A stretch of 22,058 bases of DNA. Origin: Coriobacteriaceae bacterium. GTDB lineage: Bacteria; Actinomycetota; Coriobacteriia; Anaerosomatales; D1FN1-002. The translations under genes were made by a program, and so were the position numbers. Each line of letters opens with the position of its first letter. Position 1 is the stretch's first letter. The notes beneath the pieces were generated by a model. The model made no database searches. It was not told where the DNA came from and worked only from the letters and a program-made list of their open reading frames with translations. This document shows positions 1-6,150 of the stretch, piece by piece. The stretch covers positions 1 through 22,058 of the forward strand of contig PNNM01000008.1 of the NCBI GenBank assembly GCA_013824215.1. Reading direction: 5' to 3'.

Positions 1-552
1 CGCAAGATCGGTCCTGTGACCGACAGCGCGCAGGTGCGGGTGTTCCTGCCCTTCACTCCTCCCGACCTGACCATCGTCAAGAGCGCTGACGCGACGGAAG
101 CGGCACCGGGTCAGACCGTGGTCTACACCCTGACCTACTCGAACGTGGGCAAGGGCGCCGCGACCGACTTCACGATCGTCGACGACTTCGACGAGCGGTA
201 CGTGACCATCACCGACGCCGGCGGCGGCACCGTGGCCGGCGGCAAGATCACGTGGCAGATAGCAGGTCCGCTGTACGCGGGCGAGAGCGGCAGCATCTCC
301 TACACGGTCCGCATCAGCGACACGATGCCGTCCGGCACCACCAACATCGACAACGTCGTCGTGATCACGCATCCCGACGACCCGAATCCCGACAACAACC
401 GTGACGATTGGCGTGTCGTGGTTGCCTTCCTGCCCTTCACCGAGCCGTTCCTGCCCTTCACGGGCGGCGAGATGTGGGTGCTCCTCTATGTTGGCGTCGC
501 CTTGGCAGCCGCAGGCGTGCTCTTCCGGCGTCTCGGCAACCAAGAGGCGTGA
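1..552 (+). CDS. C-terminal part of a DUF11-repeat, LPFTG-anchored surface protein (5' partial)
   Basis: The reading frame is open to the left edge, so the start lies outside the window; the GTG at 16 is probably internal. The visible part has one DUF11-type domain (about codons 20-135: 'DLTIVKSADATEAAPGQ', 'VVYTLTYSNVGKG', ending 'DNVVVITHPDDPNPDNN'), an Ig-like fold common in bacterial surface proteins. The C-terminus is a textbook sortase sorting signal: LPFTG (451-465), a hydrophobic helix (MWVLLYVGVALAAAGVLF) and a short positive tail (RRLGNQEA). The product is therefore expected to be covalently wall-anchored after cleavage between T and G. Two further LPFT motifs lacking the G occur at 46-57 and 430-441. 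A sortase gene lies 1.6 kb downstream on the other strand. Ligand or adhesive role is unknown. Confidence 0.85.
   Translation, partial: RKIGPVTDSAQVRVFLPFTPPDLTIVKSADATEAAPGQTVVYTLTYSNVGKGAATDFTIVDDFDERYVTITDAGGGTVAGGKITWQIAGPLYAGESGSISYTVRISDTMPSGTTNIDNVVVITHPDDPNPDNNRDDWRVVVAFLPFTEPFLPFTGGEMWVLLYVGVALAAAGVLFRRLGNQEA
43..461 (+). repeat. Three copies of a 14-base repeat encoding FLPFT
   Basis: The 14-mer ttcctgcccttcac occurs identically at 43-56, 427-440 and 448-461, each in frame and encoding FLPFT. The last two are a 21-base tandem pair; only the last is followed by GG to make the true sorting signal. The first copy sits at a domain boundary, directly before the visible DUF11 domain, which suggests repeat units each ended by the same linker. 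Confidence 0.8.
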
Positions 553-610
553 TGCTCCCGAGCGGCGGGTGGTAGCACCATCCGAGGGGCCCACGGGGCA
601 TCCGGCGATA

Positions 611-640
611 GGAGGGGCCGTCCGCAAGGGCGGCCCCTCC
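611..640. terminator. Hairpin between convergent genes, probable bidirectional terminator
   Basis: A perfect 10-base inverted repeat (ggaggggccg / cggcccctcc) with a 10-base loop lies 58 bases after the surface-protein stop and 17 bases from the minus-strand stop at 657. Short flanking arms CCGGC/GCCGG could extend it past a small internal loop. There is no clear T-run, so termination efficiency is uncertain. Confidence 0.6.
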
Positions 641-656
641 GATATGCCGGAGCGGG

Positions 657-1202
657 TCAGTCCTCGGTCGCGAGGGCTTTCATCTGGCTCCACACACGCC
701 GCTTGAGGGACTCGTCGGAGAGCGAGGCACGCAGGCCATCGAGCGCCAGCAGCCGTCGGCCGGCCGAGACGACCAGCCGCCCCGGGTCCAGTGCGTGCGC
801 ATGCACGGCACCCGCGAGGTCGGTGGCGGCAGCGGGGTCGGCGGCCAGCACGATCGCCGGATCCACCGCCTCGATCTGGAGCGCGAGCCGCGCTCGCACC
901 GCTTCGTCGGGAGCACCGCGTTCGGGCCTCGCGACCGCATAGAAGATCGCATCGTCCGGCAGTCCGAGTGCGGCCAGTGCCTTGCGGACGGCCCCGCCGT
1001 CAGGTCCGGCGAACGCGGAGCCTGCCGCCGTGTCCTCGGGATCGGGGGCGCCCTTCACGACGAACACACGCCCCTGCGGGTCGCCGCTCCAACGCACGCT
1101 GTCGGAGCCGGCGAGCAGGGCGTCGGCCCGCTCGAGTTCCGCACGCGCCTTCGCCTCGAACAGCGCCCGCAGCTCGTCTGCCACGAGTCCCGTTCCCGTC
1201 AC
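657..1202 (-). CDS. Degenerate uracil-DNA glycosylase superfamily (family 4/5-like) protein
   Basis: The 181-residue product keeps the outline of a family-4-like uracil-DNA glycosylase. There is a glycine-rich motif after the first strand (VFVVKGAPDPED, residues 46-57, where active enzymes have GEAPG-x-x-E), then 'GSAFAGPDGGAVRKALAALGL' in place of GxPFVGxxGxLL, then 'IFYAVARPE' and 'DPAIVLAADPAAATDL'. The C-terminal helix 'SLKRRVWSQMKAL' resembles the usual end of the fold. The cluster-binding cysteines of family 4 are absent and the usual HPS motif before the last helix is replaced (LRASLSDE), so uracil excision activity is doubtful. It starts at GTG and overlaps the upstream epimerase stop by 4 bases, implying translational coupling. 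The fold assignment is inference from motif order. Confidence 0.6.
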   Translation of the reverse strand: MTGTGLVADELRALFEAKARAELERADALLAGSDSVRWSGDPQGRVFVVKGAPDPEDTAAGSAFAGPDGGAVRKALAALGLPDDAIFYAVARPERGAPDEAVRARLALQIEAVDPAIVLAADPAAATDLAGAVHAHALDPGRLVVSAGRRLLALDGLRASLSDESLKRRVWSQMKALATED

Positions 1203-2137
1203 GTGCGTCCCGCGAACCAGCGCGCAGTGGCGCCGATGGCGCTGTCGAGCGGCGAGCGCGCGGCCCAGCCGAACCCCGTGCGGGCCTTCGCCGGATCGAG
1301 GGCACTCCGCGCCACGTCGCCCTCGCGGGCCGCGGCGTGGTCCACCGGGCCCCCGTACCCGGTCGCGGCGCGCAGATGGGCCACCAGCTGGTCGACGGAG
1401 GTCTCGCGGCCGGTCGAGACGTTGTACGCGGGGCCGTCCACACCCTCGTCGGCGAGCCGTCCCTCGGCCAGCAGCGCCTCCAGACAGGCCGCCACCACGT
1501 CGCCGACGTAGATGAAGTCGCGCGTCTGCTTGCCGTCACCGAAGACGGTGGGCGGCTCGCCCGCGCTCATCGCGGCCGTGAAGATAGCGACGACGCCGCC
1601 CTCGCCCCGCCAGTCCTGGCGAGGTCCGAACACATTCGAGAATCGGAAGGAGGCGAAGTCGGCGCCGGTGCCGGCAAGCTCGTCGGCGAGCGCGGACTCG
1701 GCGGCGAGCTTCGAGGCGCCGTACGGGTTGGCCGGCGACTTCGGCGAGGTCTCGGCGAGCGGGAGTTCGGCCGGCTCGCCATAGACCGCCGCGGAGGAGG
1801 CCGAGACCAGTCGCCGCGCGCCCGCGGCTGCCGCGGCCCGGGCCACAGCGCGCGTGCCCTCCACGTTGACCGCGCGGTCGCGGGCCGGGTCCTTGATGGA
1901 CTCGGTGACCGATGCCTGCGCCGCCAGGTGGATCACGGCGTCGGGGCCGAACTCCGCGACGACCGCGCCGAGTGAGGGATCGAGGATGTCCAGTGTCCTG
2001 AACCAGGACGCCGGGTGGATGTTCTCGGGTGAGCCGCATGACAGATCGTCGATCACGCCGACCTCGTGTGCCCCGACGAGCGCGTGCACGAGGTTCGAGC
2101 CTATGAAGCCGGCGCCGCCGGTCACCAGGATGCGCAC
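1199..2137 (-). CDS. NAD-dependent epimerase/dehydratase (extended SDR, GalE-like)
   Basis: The 312-residue protein is an extended short-chain dehydrogenase of the nucleotide-sugar epimerase type. It has the N-terminal NAD-binding motif TGGAGFIG (residues 6-13), an acidic residue pair after the second strand (IDDLSCG) typical of NAD preference, HLAAQASV (70-77), catalytic Ser near 114-115, and the Y-x-x-x-K pair in PYGASK (Y139, K143). Later 'FRFSNVFGPRQ', 'GDGKQTRDFIYVGDV' and 'YNVSTG' are classic for UDP-glucose 4-epimerase-like enzymes. The exact sugar cannot be read from the sequence. The start is GTG, preceded by an AGGTAGG ribosome site, and lies 6 bases after the sortase stop, so both belong to one minus-strand operon. 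A role in a surface glycan is plausible by context. Confidence 0.85.
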   Translation of the reverse strand: MRILVTGGAGFIGSNLVHALVGAHEVGVIDDLSCGSPENIHPASWFRTLDILDPSLGAVVAEFGPDAVIHLAAQASVTESIKDPARDRAVNVEGTRAVARAAAAAGARRLVSASSAAVYGEPAELPLAETSPKSPANPYGASKLAAESALADELAGTGADFASFRFSNVFGPRQDWRGEGGVVAIFTAAMSAGEPPTVFGDGKQTRDFIYVGDVVAACLEALLAEGRLADEGVDGPAYNVSTGRETSVDQLVAHLRAATGYGGPVDHAAAREGDVARSALDPAKARTGFGWAARSPLDSAIGATARWFAGRT

Positions 2138-2143
2138 AGCTGC

Positions 2144-2848
2144 CTACCTGTCCCCCGTGTCGATCCGCACCACTTCCACGAGCCTGGACTGTACCACCAG
2201 GCGGTAGCGGGCGCTGTAGGGCGGATGACATGCCGTCAGGGTGAGCCGCGGGTCGTCGGTGTGAGCGATGACCTCCACCTTGTCGGGCGTGACAACCCTG
2301 ATGGTCGCGACCTCGTAGCGGTAGCGGCGGTACGGGGAGTAGAGGTCGATCGCGTCTCCTTTGCGCAGACGGTCGAGCTTGCCGAACGGGGCGCCGTACG
2401 TGGTCCTGTGGCCCGAGATGCCGGTGTTGCCTGTCTCTCCCGGCGGGTCCGTGGACACGATCCACCCAGGCCCCTTGGCCAGGTCGGAGCGTGCCGTGCC
2501 CTTCACCACCACCGCGTCCAGCCCCATCCTCTCGATGACGATGCGGCCGAACGCCTTGCCCTCCCCGAGTCGCTTCCAGAACGCCGCGTCCTCGCTCTCC
2601 CAGTCCGAGAAGTCGAGTGTCGCCGTGGTCTCGGCGATGGGCTCGGGTGGCCGGGGAGAGGCTATCGCGGTGCCGCCGAACGAAGCGCGCATGGCTCTCT
2701 GATCGAGCCGCGCGGCGATATCCGTGAGTCCGTAGTAGCAGCCGAGACCGAGCGCGGCGCCGAGAAAGGCGTTCCCGAGCGCCCGCATCGCGGTCGCTGC
2801 ATGTCGCGTGCGTGGTCCCGGGACGGTATCAGGGCTGTTCAGAGGCAT
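2144..2848 (-). CDS. Class E-like sortase, membrane-bound transpeptidase
   Basis: The 234-residue protein has one N-terminal membrane helix (about residues 22-42, MRALGNAFLGAALGLGCYYG) followed by a sortase barrel. Catalytic residues are visible in order: His147 in 'GNTGISGHRTTYGAPFGKLDRL', Cys207 in 'LTLTACHPPYSARYRLVV' and Arg214 in the same segment. The TACHP...SARYR pattern fits class E/D sortases. The enzyme would cleave LPXTG-type signals such as the LPFTG of the surface protein at 1-552 and attach them to the cell wall. I chose the ATG at 2846-2848, which has GGAG upstream; a longer frame to 2995 would run into the riboswitch and has no signal-like start. It is the first gene of the sortase-epimerase-UDG-like operon and is transcribed away from the riboswitch-led peptidase gene. 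Confidence 0.9.
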   Translation of the reverse strand: MPLNSPDTVPGPRTRHAATAMRALGNAFLGAALGLGCYYGLTDIAARLDQRAMRASFGGTAIASPRPPEPIAETTATLDFSDWESEDAAFWKRLGEGKAFGRIVIERMGLDAVVVKGTARSDLAKGPGWIVSTDPPGETGNTGISGHRTTYGAPFGKLDRLRKGDAIDLYSPYRRYRYEVATIRVVTPDKVEVIAHTDDPRLTLTACHPPYSARYRLVVQSRLVEVVRIDTGDR

Positions 2849-2930
2849 CGTTGTGGTGGGCTCCAGTGGTCTGTGACCCTTTGTGACCTGGATTACAAAT
2901 ACGCTCTCAAGTCGTGTCCGCGCGGGACCG

Positions 2931-2957
2931 ATAATGGGAGTGTAAGTCGTTTGACAA
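2931..2957 (-). promoter_or_regulatory. Candidate promoter of the sortase operon
   Basis: On the minus strand TTGTCA (2957-2952) and CATTAT (2936-2931) are separated by 15 bases, about 80 bases before the sortase ATG. The spacer is shorter than the ideal 17, so this is only a candidate. No convincing plus-strand -10 was found between TTGACA at 2951-2956 and the riboswitch. Confidence 0.25.
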
Positions 2958-2982
2958 CTGCACATCGAGCACGAGCTCCCCG

Positions 2983-3072
2983 AAAAAGGCACCACCCGTC
3001 GAAAGGCGGGTCTCGCAAAGTCACGGGTCTACCGGAAGGGTCACCTTCCCAGGACAGCCGGACTACCGGGTT
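2983..3072 (+). ncRNA. GEMM-I / cyclic-di-GMP class I riboswitch aptamer
   Basis: The leader of the peptidase gene carries the conserved GEMM-I elements in order. The 5' segment is AAAAAGGCACC. A seven-pair stem (2994-3000 with 3005-3011) is capped by a GAAA tetraloop. CGCAAAG (3014-3020) is followed by the conserved TCACGGGTCT. A variable hairpin follows (GGAAGG 3034-3039 with CCTTCC 3044-3049). The 3' signature is ACAGCCGGACTACC. The base before CA in the 5' segment (2989) is G, matching the position that selects c-di-GMP rather than 3',3'-cGAMP in this family. A closing helix can form between GCTCCCCG (2975-2982) and CGGG..GAGC (3067-3077). Ligand identity is from family knowledge, not shown here. 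Confidence 0.87.
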
Positions 3073-3073
3073 C

Positions 3074-3139
3074 GAGCCCCAGGCCACGAAGCGGCCCGGC
3101 TCCCACCCTAAGCCACATGACAGGGGGGATGCCGGGCCG
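3074..3139 (+). promoter_or_regulatory. Putative riboswitch expression platform (alternative hairpins)
   Basis: Two mutually exclusive folds are visible. One pairs GAGCC (3074-3078) with GGCTC (3098-3102). The other is a long hairpin of CGGCCCGGC plus TCCC (3092-3104) with GGGA and GCCGGGCCG (3126-3139). GAGCC also belongs to the possible aptamer closing helix. Ligand binding could thus release GGCTC to form the long hairpin, giving an OFF switch. No T-run follows the hairpin, so the mechanism (termination or translation) is uncertain. Confidence 0.45.
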
Positions 3140-3177
3140 ATGTGCGCAGGGGCGCGAACGGATAGGGGTGCTCGGCG

Positions 3178-3699
3178 ATGAAGGCAACGAAGCGAAACAT
3201 CCTCACCACGGTGGCGGCAGTGGCCGTCGCCGTCATGGCCGTCACGGCCATCCTTCCCGCAGTGGCGGCAGGCCGCGTGCCCGCCGCTGACGGCGCCGGC
3301 CTGGCCCCCGCGGCCCCGGCCGTGAAGTTCGCCGTAGCGCCGGCCGCGCCGGCCGCGCAGACCGCCGTCAAGGCGGCGACTCCCGTGGTCGAGCCGATGG
3401 CGACCTACACCGGTCGGAAGGCCACCGCCACGAAGAAGGTCAACGAGGCGGCCCAGGCCCGCAAGATCCTCGCCGGCCTGATCAAGAAGCATCCGATCCT
3501 GGCTGGGACGACCGTCACGATCGGCCAGACCCCCGGTGGCTACCAGGCGGTGGCCTACTACACCAGCGGGCGGATCGTCATCAGCCCGAAGCACCGTGCG
3601 ACCGTGACCAGGATCCTCAGCCACGAGGTCTGGCACATCATCGACTGGCGTGACAACGGCCAGATCGACTGGGGCGAGAACGTCCCTCCGCGCAGCTAG
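3178..3699 (+). CDS. Secreted small HEXXH metallopeptidase under riboswitch control
   Basis: The 173-residue product starts with a signal peptide (MKATKRNILTTVAAVAVAV..., likely cleavage after AVAA near residue 31), continues through an Ala/Pro-rich linker (about 32-75) and ends in a minimal zincin-like domain. That domain has a strand-like 'AYYTSGRIVISP' (126-137), then a helix with the zinc-binding motif HEVWH (149-153), then 'IIDWRDNGQIDWGENVPPRS'. Glu167 or Asp164 may supply the third zinc ligand. AGGGG (3164-3168) sits nine bases before ATG. The gene stands alone behind a GEMM-I riboswitch, so secretion of this peptidase should respond to c-di-GMP. Its substrate is unknown; the neighbouring sortase and LPFTG protein make surface proteins candidates. 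It is much shorter than common secreted zinc proteases. Confidence 0.75.
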   Translation: MKATKRNILTTVAAVAVAVMAVTAILPAVAAGRVPAADGAGLAPAAPAVKFAVAPAAPAAQTAVKAATPVVEPMATYTGRKATATKKVNEAAQARKILAGLIKKHPILAGTTVTIGQTPGGYQAVAYYTSGRIVISPKHRATVTRILSHEVWHIIDWRDNGQIDWGENVPPRS

Positions 3700-3724
3700 C
3701 TATCGCCGGGTGCAACCCGTGAAG

Positions 3725-3750
3725 AAGGGCCCCGCTCACGCGGGGCCCTT
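3725..3750. terminator. Strong hairpin between convergent peptidase and ferredoxin genes
   Basis: An 11-pair perfect stem (aagggccccgc / gcggggccctt) with a TCAC loop lies 25 bases after the peptidase stop and 35 bases from the ferredoxin stop. On the minus strand it is followed by CTTC, on the plus strand by CGGATTG; it probably serves both directions. Confidence 0.75.
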
Positions 3751-3784
3751 CGGATTGTCCGGTGTCTGATGAGGGGGAAAGGTG

Positions 3785-3973
3785 TCAGTCCTCCTCGATC
3801 TCCTCGATGGCGCCCATCGGGCACTCCTCCATGCATGTCGCGCACGCCGTGCAGTCGTCCTCGTTCACGGCATGCGCCGCGTCGTCGACTATCTCGAGCA
3901 CGCCTTCGGGGCAGGTGTCCACACAGATCCCGCAGGCGGAGCACTCGTCCTCGTTGATGACCGGTCGCGGCAT
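3785..3973 (-). CDS. 2[4Fe-4S] ferredoxin, clostridial type
   Basis: The 62-residue protein has two complete CxxCxxCxxxCP motifs: CSACGICVDTCP and CTACATCMEECP, each binding a [4Fe-4S] cluster, with an acidic C-terminus (IEEIEED). Such proteins are cytoplasmic low-potential electron carriers for anaerobic oxidoreductases, though the partner here is not identifiable. The length and motif spacing match the family exactly. The ATG at 3971-3973 is preceded by a strong AAGGAGG ribosome site, which fixes the start. It appears to be a single-gene unit between a terminator and its own promoter, divergent from the dnaK operon. Confidence 0.93.
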   Translation of the reverse strand: MPRPVINEDECSACGICVDTCPEGVLEIVDDAAHAVNEDDCTACATCMEECPMGAIEEIEED

Positions 3974-4039
3974 CCTCGGCCTCCTTCGCGTTCCTCACAG
4001 GCGGCGGCCCGGGTTCCGCCGGGGTGGTTCCGCGCGTAC

Positions 4040-4067
4040 GTTACAAGAGGGCGGAGGCACGTGTAAA
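4040..4067 (-). promoter_or_regulatory. Candidate ferredoxin promoter
   Basis: On the minus strand TTTACA (4067-4062) and TGTAAC (4045-4040) are separated by 16 bases, about 65 bases before the ferredoxin ATG. Both boxes are AT-rich islands in GC-rich DNA. Confidence 0.4.
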
Positions 4068-4135
4068 GGCCGTTTCGCGAACCGACGTGTGGTATCGGGA
4101 CGACGGGGGTATCTATAACCTCGGCCTACATAAAA

Positions 4136-4156
4136 CTTGACACAGAGACACTCAGG
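4136..4156 (+). promoter_or_regulatory. HAIR-like operator for HspR
   Basis: The site reads CTTGACA, seven bases, ACTCAGG. The HspR inverted repeat consensus is CTTGAGT-N7-ACTCAAG, so 11 of 14 positions match with exact spacing. It overlaps the -35 box of the dnaK promoter, as expected for a repressor site, and hspR is the fourth gene of the same operon. Confidence 0.8.
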
Positions 4157-4165
4157 TTCTAGTGT
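4137..4165 (+). promoter_or_regulatory. dnaK operon promoter, vegetative type
   Basis: TTGACA (4137-4142), a 17-base spacer and TAGTGT (4160-4165) form a good housekeeping-sigma promoter. Transcription would begin near 4172, giving a leader of about 80 bases before dnaK. The operator lies across the -35 box and most of the spacer. Confidence 0.75.
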
Positions 4166-4252
4166 CGCGGATGCGCCCGTGCGGCGCGCCACGCGGACGT
4201 TTCGGGTCCCGCGCATCAACAAGGACCCGTTCCAGGAAGGAGTCGGAGGACG

Positions 4253-6148
4253 ATGGGCAAGGTACTGGGCATCGACCTGGGCACGACCAACTCGGCGATG
4301 GCCGTGCTGGAGGGCGGGGAGCCGACGATCATCATCAACGCGGAAGGCGACCGCACCACGCCGTCGGTCGTGGCGTTCCGCAAGGACGGGGAGCGCATCG
4401 TCGGCAAGGCCGCGAAGAACCAGGCGGTCACCAATCCCGAGAACACGATCAAGTCGATCAAGCGTTTCATCGGCCGCAAGTTCGAGGAGACGGCCAGCGA
4501 GCGCAAGACGATCGCCTTCAAAGTCGAGAAGGGCAAGGACGGCCGGGCGAATGTCAACGTGGAGAGCAAGCACTTCACGCCCGAGGAGATCTCGGCCATG
4601 GTTCTCGGCAAGCTCAAGGCCGACGCCGAGAAGTACCTCGGCGAGACGATCACGCAGGCCGTGGTCACCGTCCCCGCGTACTTCAACGACATGCAGCGCC
4701 AGGCGACCAAGGACGCCGGCAAGATCGCCGGCCTCGAGGTCCTGCGCATCATCAACGAGCCGACCGCGGCAGCGCTGGCCTACGGCCTCGACAAGGGCGG
4801 CAAGGAGCAGACTATCCTCGTCTTCGACCTCGGCGGCGGCACGTTCGACGTCTCCGTGCTCGAGATCGGCGAGGGCGTCTTCGAGGTCAAGGCCACCAAC
4901 GGCGACAACCACCTCGGCGGCGACGACTGGGACCAGAAGATCATCGACTGGCTGGCAGGCAAGTTCAAGGATGACTTCGGCATCGACCTGCGGGTCGACA
5001 AGATGGCCCTGCAGCGTCTGAAAGAGCACGCCGAGAAGGCGAAGATGGAGCTGTCGACCGCGCAGACGACCCAGATCAACATGCCGTTCATCACGGCCGA
5101 CGCCTCGGGGCCGAAGCACCTGGACTACACGCTGACCCGCGCCGAGTTCGAGAAGATCACGAGCGACCTGCTCGAGCGGTGCCGCAAGCCGCTCCAGGCC
5201 GCACTGAAGGACGCCGCCATGAAGCCCGGCGATCTGGACGAGGTCATCCTCGTCGGCGGGTCCACGCGTATGCCCGCCGTCCAAGAGTTGGTCAAGAAGC
5301 TCACCGGCAAGGACCCGCACATGGGCGTCAACCCGGACGAGGTCGTGGCCGTGGGCGCCGCGATCCAGGCCGGCGTGCTCGGCGGTGAGGTCAAGGACAT
5401 CCTGCTGCTCGACGTCACGCCACTCTCGCTCGGCGTCGAGACGCTCGGCGGCGTGATGACGCGCATGATCGAGCGCAACACCACGATCCCGACGCGCAAG
5501 ACCGAGACCTACACGACCGCGGCCGACGGCCAGACGAGCGTGGAGATCCACGTCCTGCAAGGCGAGCGCGAGATGGCCGGCGACAACAAGACGCTCGGCA
5601 AGTTCCACCTGATGAACATCCCGCCTGCGCCGCGCGGCATCCCGCAGATCGAGGTCACGTTCGACATCGACGCCAACGGCATCGTGAACGTCTCCGCGAA
5701 GGACCGGGGCACCGGCCAGGAGCAGAAGATCACGATCACCGGCACCACGGCGCTCTCCGACGAAGAGGTCGACCGCATGGTCACCGACGCCGAGAGCCAC
5801 GCCGAGGAGGACCGCAACCGCAAGGACTCGGCCGAGGTCCGCAACAACGCCGACTCGCTCGTCTACCAGACCGAGAAGGTCGTCAAAGACCTCGGCGAGA
5901 AGGTCCCCGAGGACGTGCGCGCCGAGGTCGAGGCCGCCATCGAGGAGACCAAGAAGTCGCTCGAAGGCGAGGACGTCGACGAGATCCGCACCAAGGCCGA
6001 GAACCTCGCACAGGTCTCCCTGAAGCTCGGCGAGATCGCCTACTCCGAGGCGCAGGCCGCTTCGGCCGAGGGTGAGACCGCCGAGGAGGCTTCGTCCGAG
6101 GAGGAGGTCGTCGAGGCCGACTACGAGGTCGTCGACGAGGAGAAGTAG
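4253..6148 (+). CDS. dnaK: Hsp70 chaperone DnaK
   Basis: The 631-residue protein is full-length DnaK. The ATPase domain begins GIDLGTTNS (residues 6-14) and contains NEPTAAALAYGLD and DLGGGTFDVSVLEIG. The interdomain linker and start of the substrate-binding domain are at LLDVTPLSLGVETLGG (about 385-400). The helical lid ends in an acidic tail (EEVVEADYEVVDEEK). It binds unfolded segments and cycles ATP with DnaJ and GrpE in the cytoplasm. The short ATPase loop after KRFIGRKF is typical of Gram-positive DnaK, which lacks the proteobacterial insert. GGAGG lies four bases before ATG. It is first in the operon, two bases ahead of grpE, behind the HspR-type operator. Confidence 0.98.
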   Translation: MGKVLGIDLGTTNSAMAVLEGGEPTIIINAEGDRTTPSVVAFRKDGERIVGKAAKNQAVTNPENTIKSIKRFIGRKFEETASERKTIAFKVEKGKDGRANVNVESKHFTPEEISAMVLGKLKADAEKYLGETITQAVVTVPAYFNDMQRQATKDAGKIAGLEVLRIINEPTAAALAYGLDKGGKEQTILVFDLGGGTFDVSVLEIGEGVFEVKATNGDNHLGGDDWDQKIIDWLAGKFKDDFGIDLRVDKMALQRLKEHAEKAKMELSTAQTTQINMPFITADASGPKHLDYTLTRAEFEKITSDLLERCRKPLQAALKDAAMKPGDLDEVILVGGSTRMPAVQELVKKLTGKDPHMGVNPDEVVAVGAAIQAGVLGGEVKDILLLDVTPLSLGVETLGGVMTRMIERNTTIPTRKTETYTTAADGQTSVEIHVLQGEREMAGDNKTLGKFHLMNIPPAPRGIPQIEVTFDIDANGIVNVSAKDRGTGQEQKITITGTTALSDEEVDRMVTDAESHAEEDRNRKDSAEVRNNADSLVYQTEKVVKDLGEKVPEDVRAEVEAAIEETKKSLEGEDVDEIRTKAENLAQVSLKLGEIAYSEAQAASAEGETAEEASSEEEVVEADYEVVDEEK

Positions 6149-6150
6149 CC

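Noticed and set aside
2849..2995. Longer sortase start at 2995
   Set aside because: The added 49 residues are Cys/Ser/Thr-rich without signal-peptide features and run into the divergent riboswitch leader.
3065..3085. tRNA T-arm look-alike (GGGTTCGAGCCCC)
   Set aside because: No acceptor, D or anticodon arms fit upstream; the preceding bases form the riboswitch aptamer.
3995..5800. 601-codon open frame antisense to dnaK
   Set aside because: It mirrors the codon periodicity of dnaK in GC-rich DNA, has low-complexity Leu/Val/Asp/Arg composition, and no recognisable domain or ribosome site.
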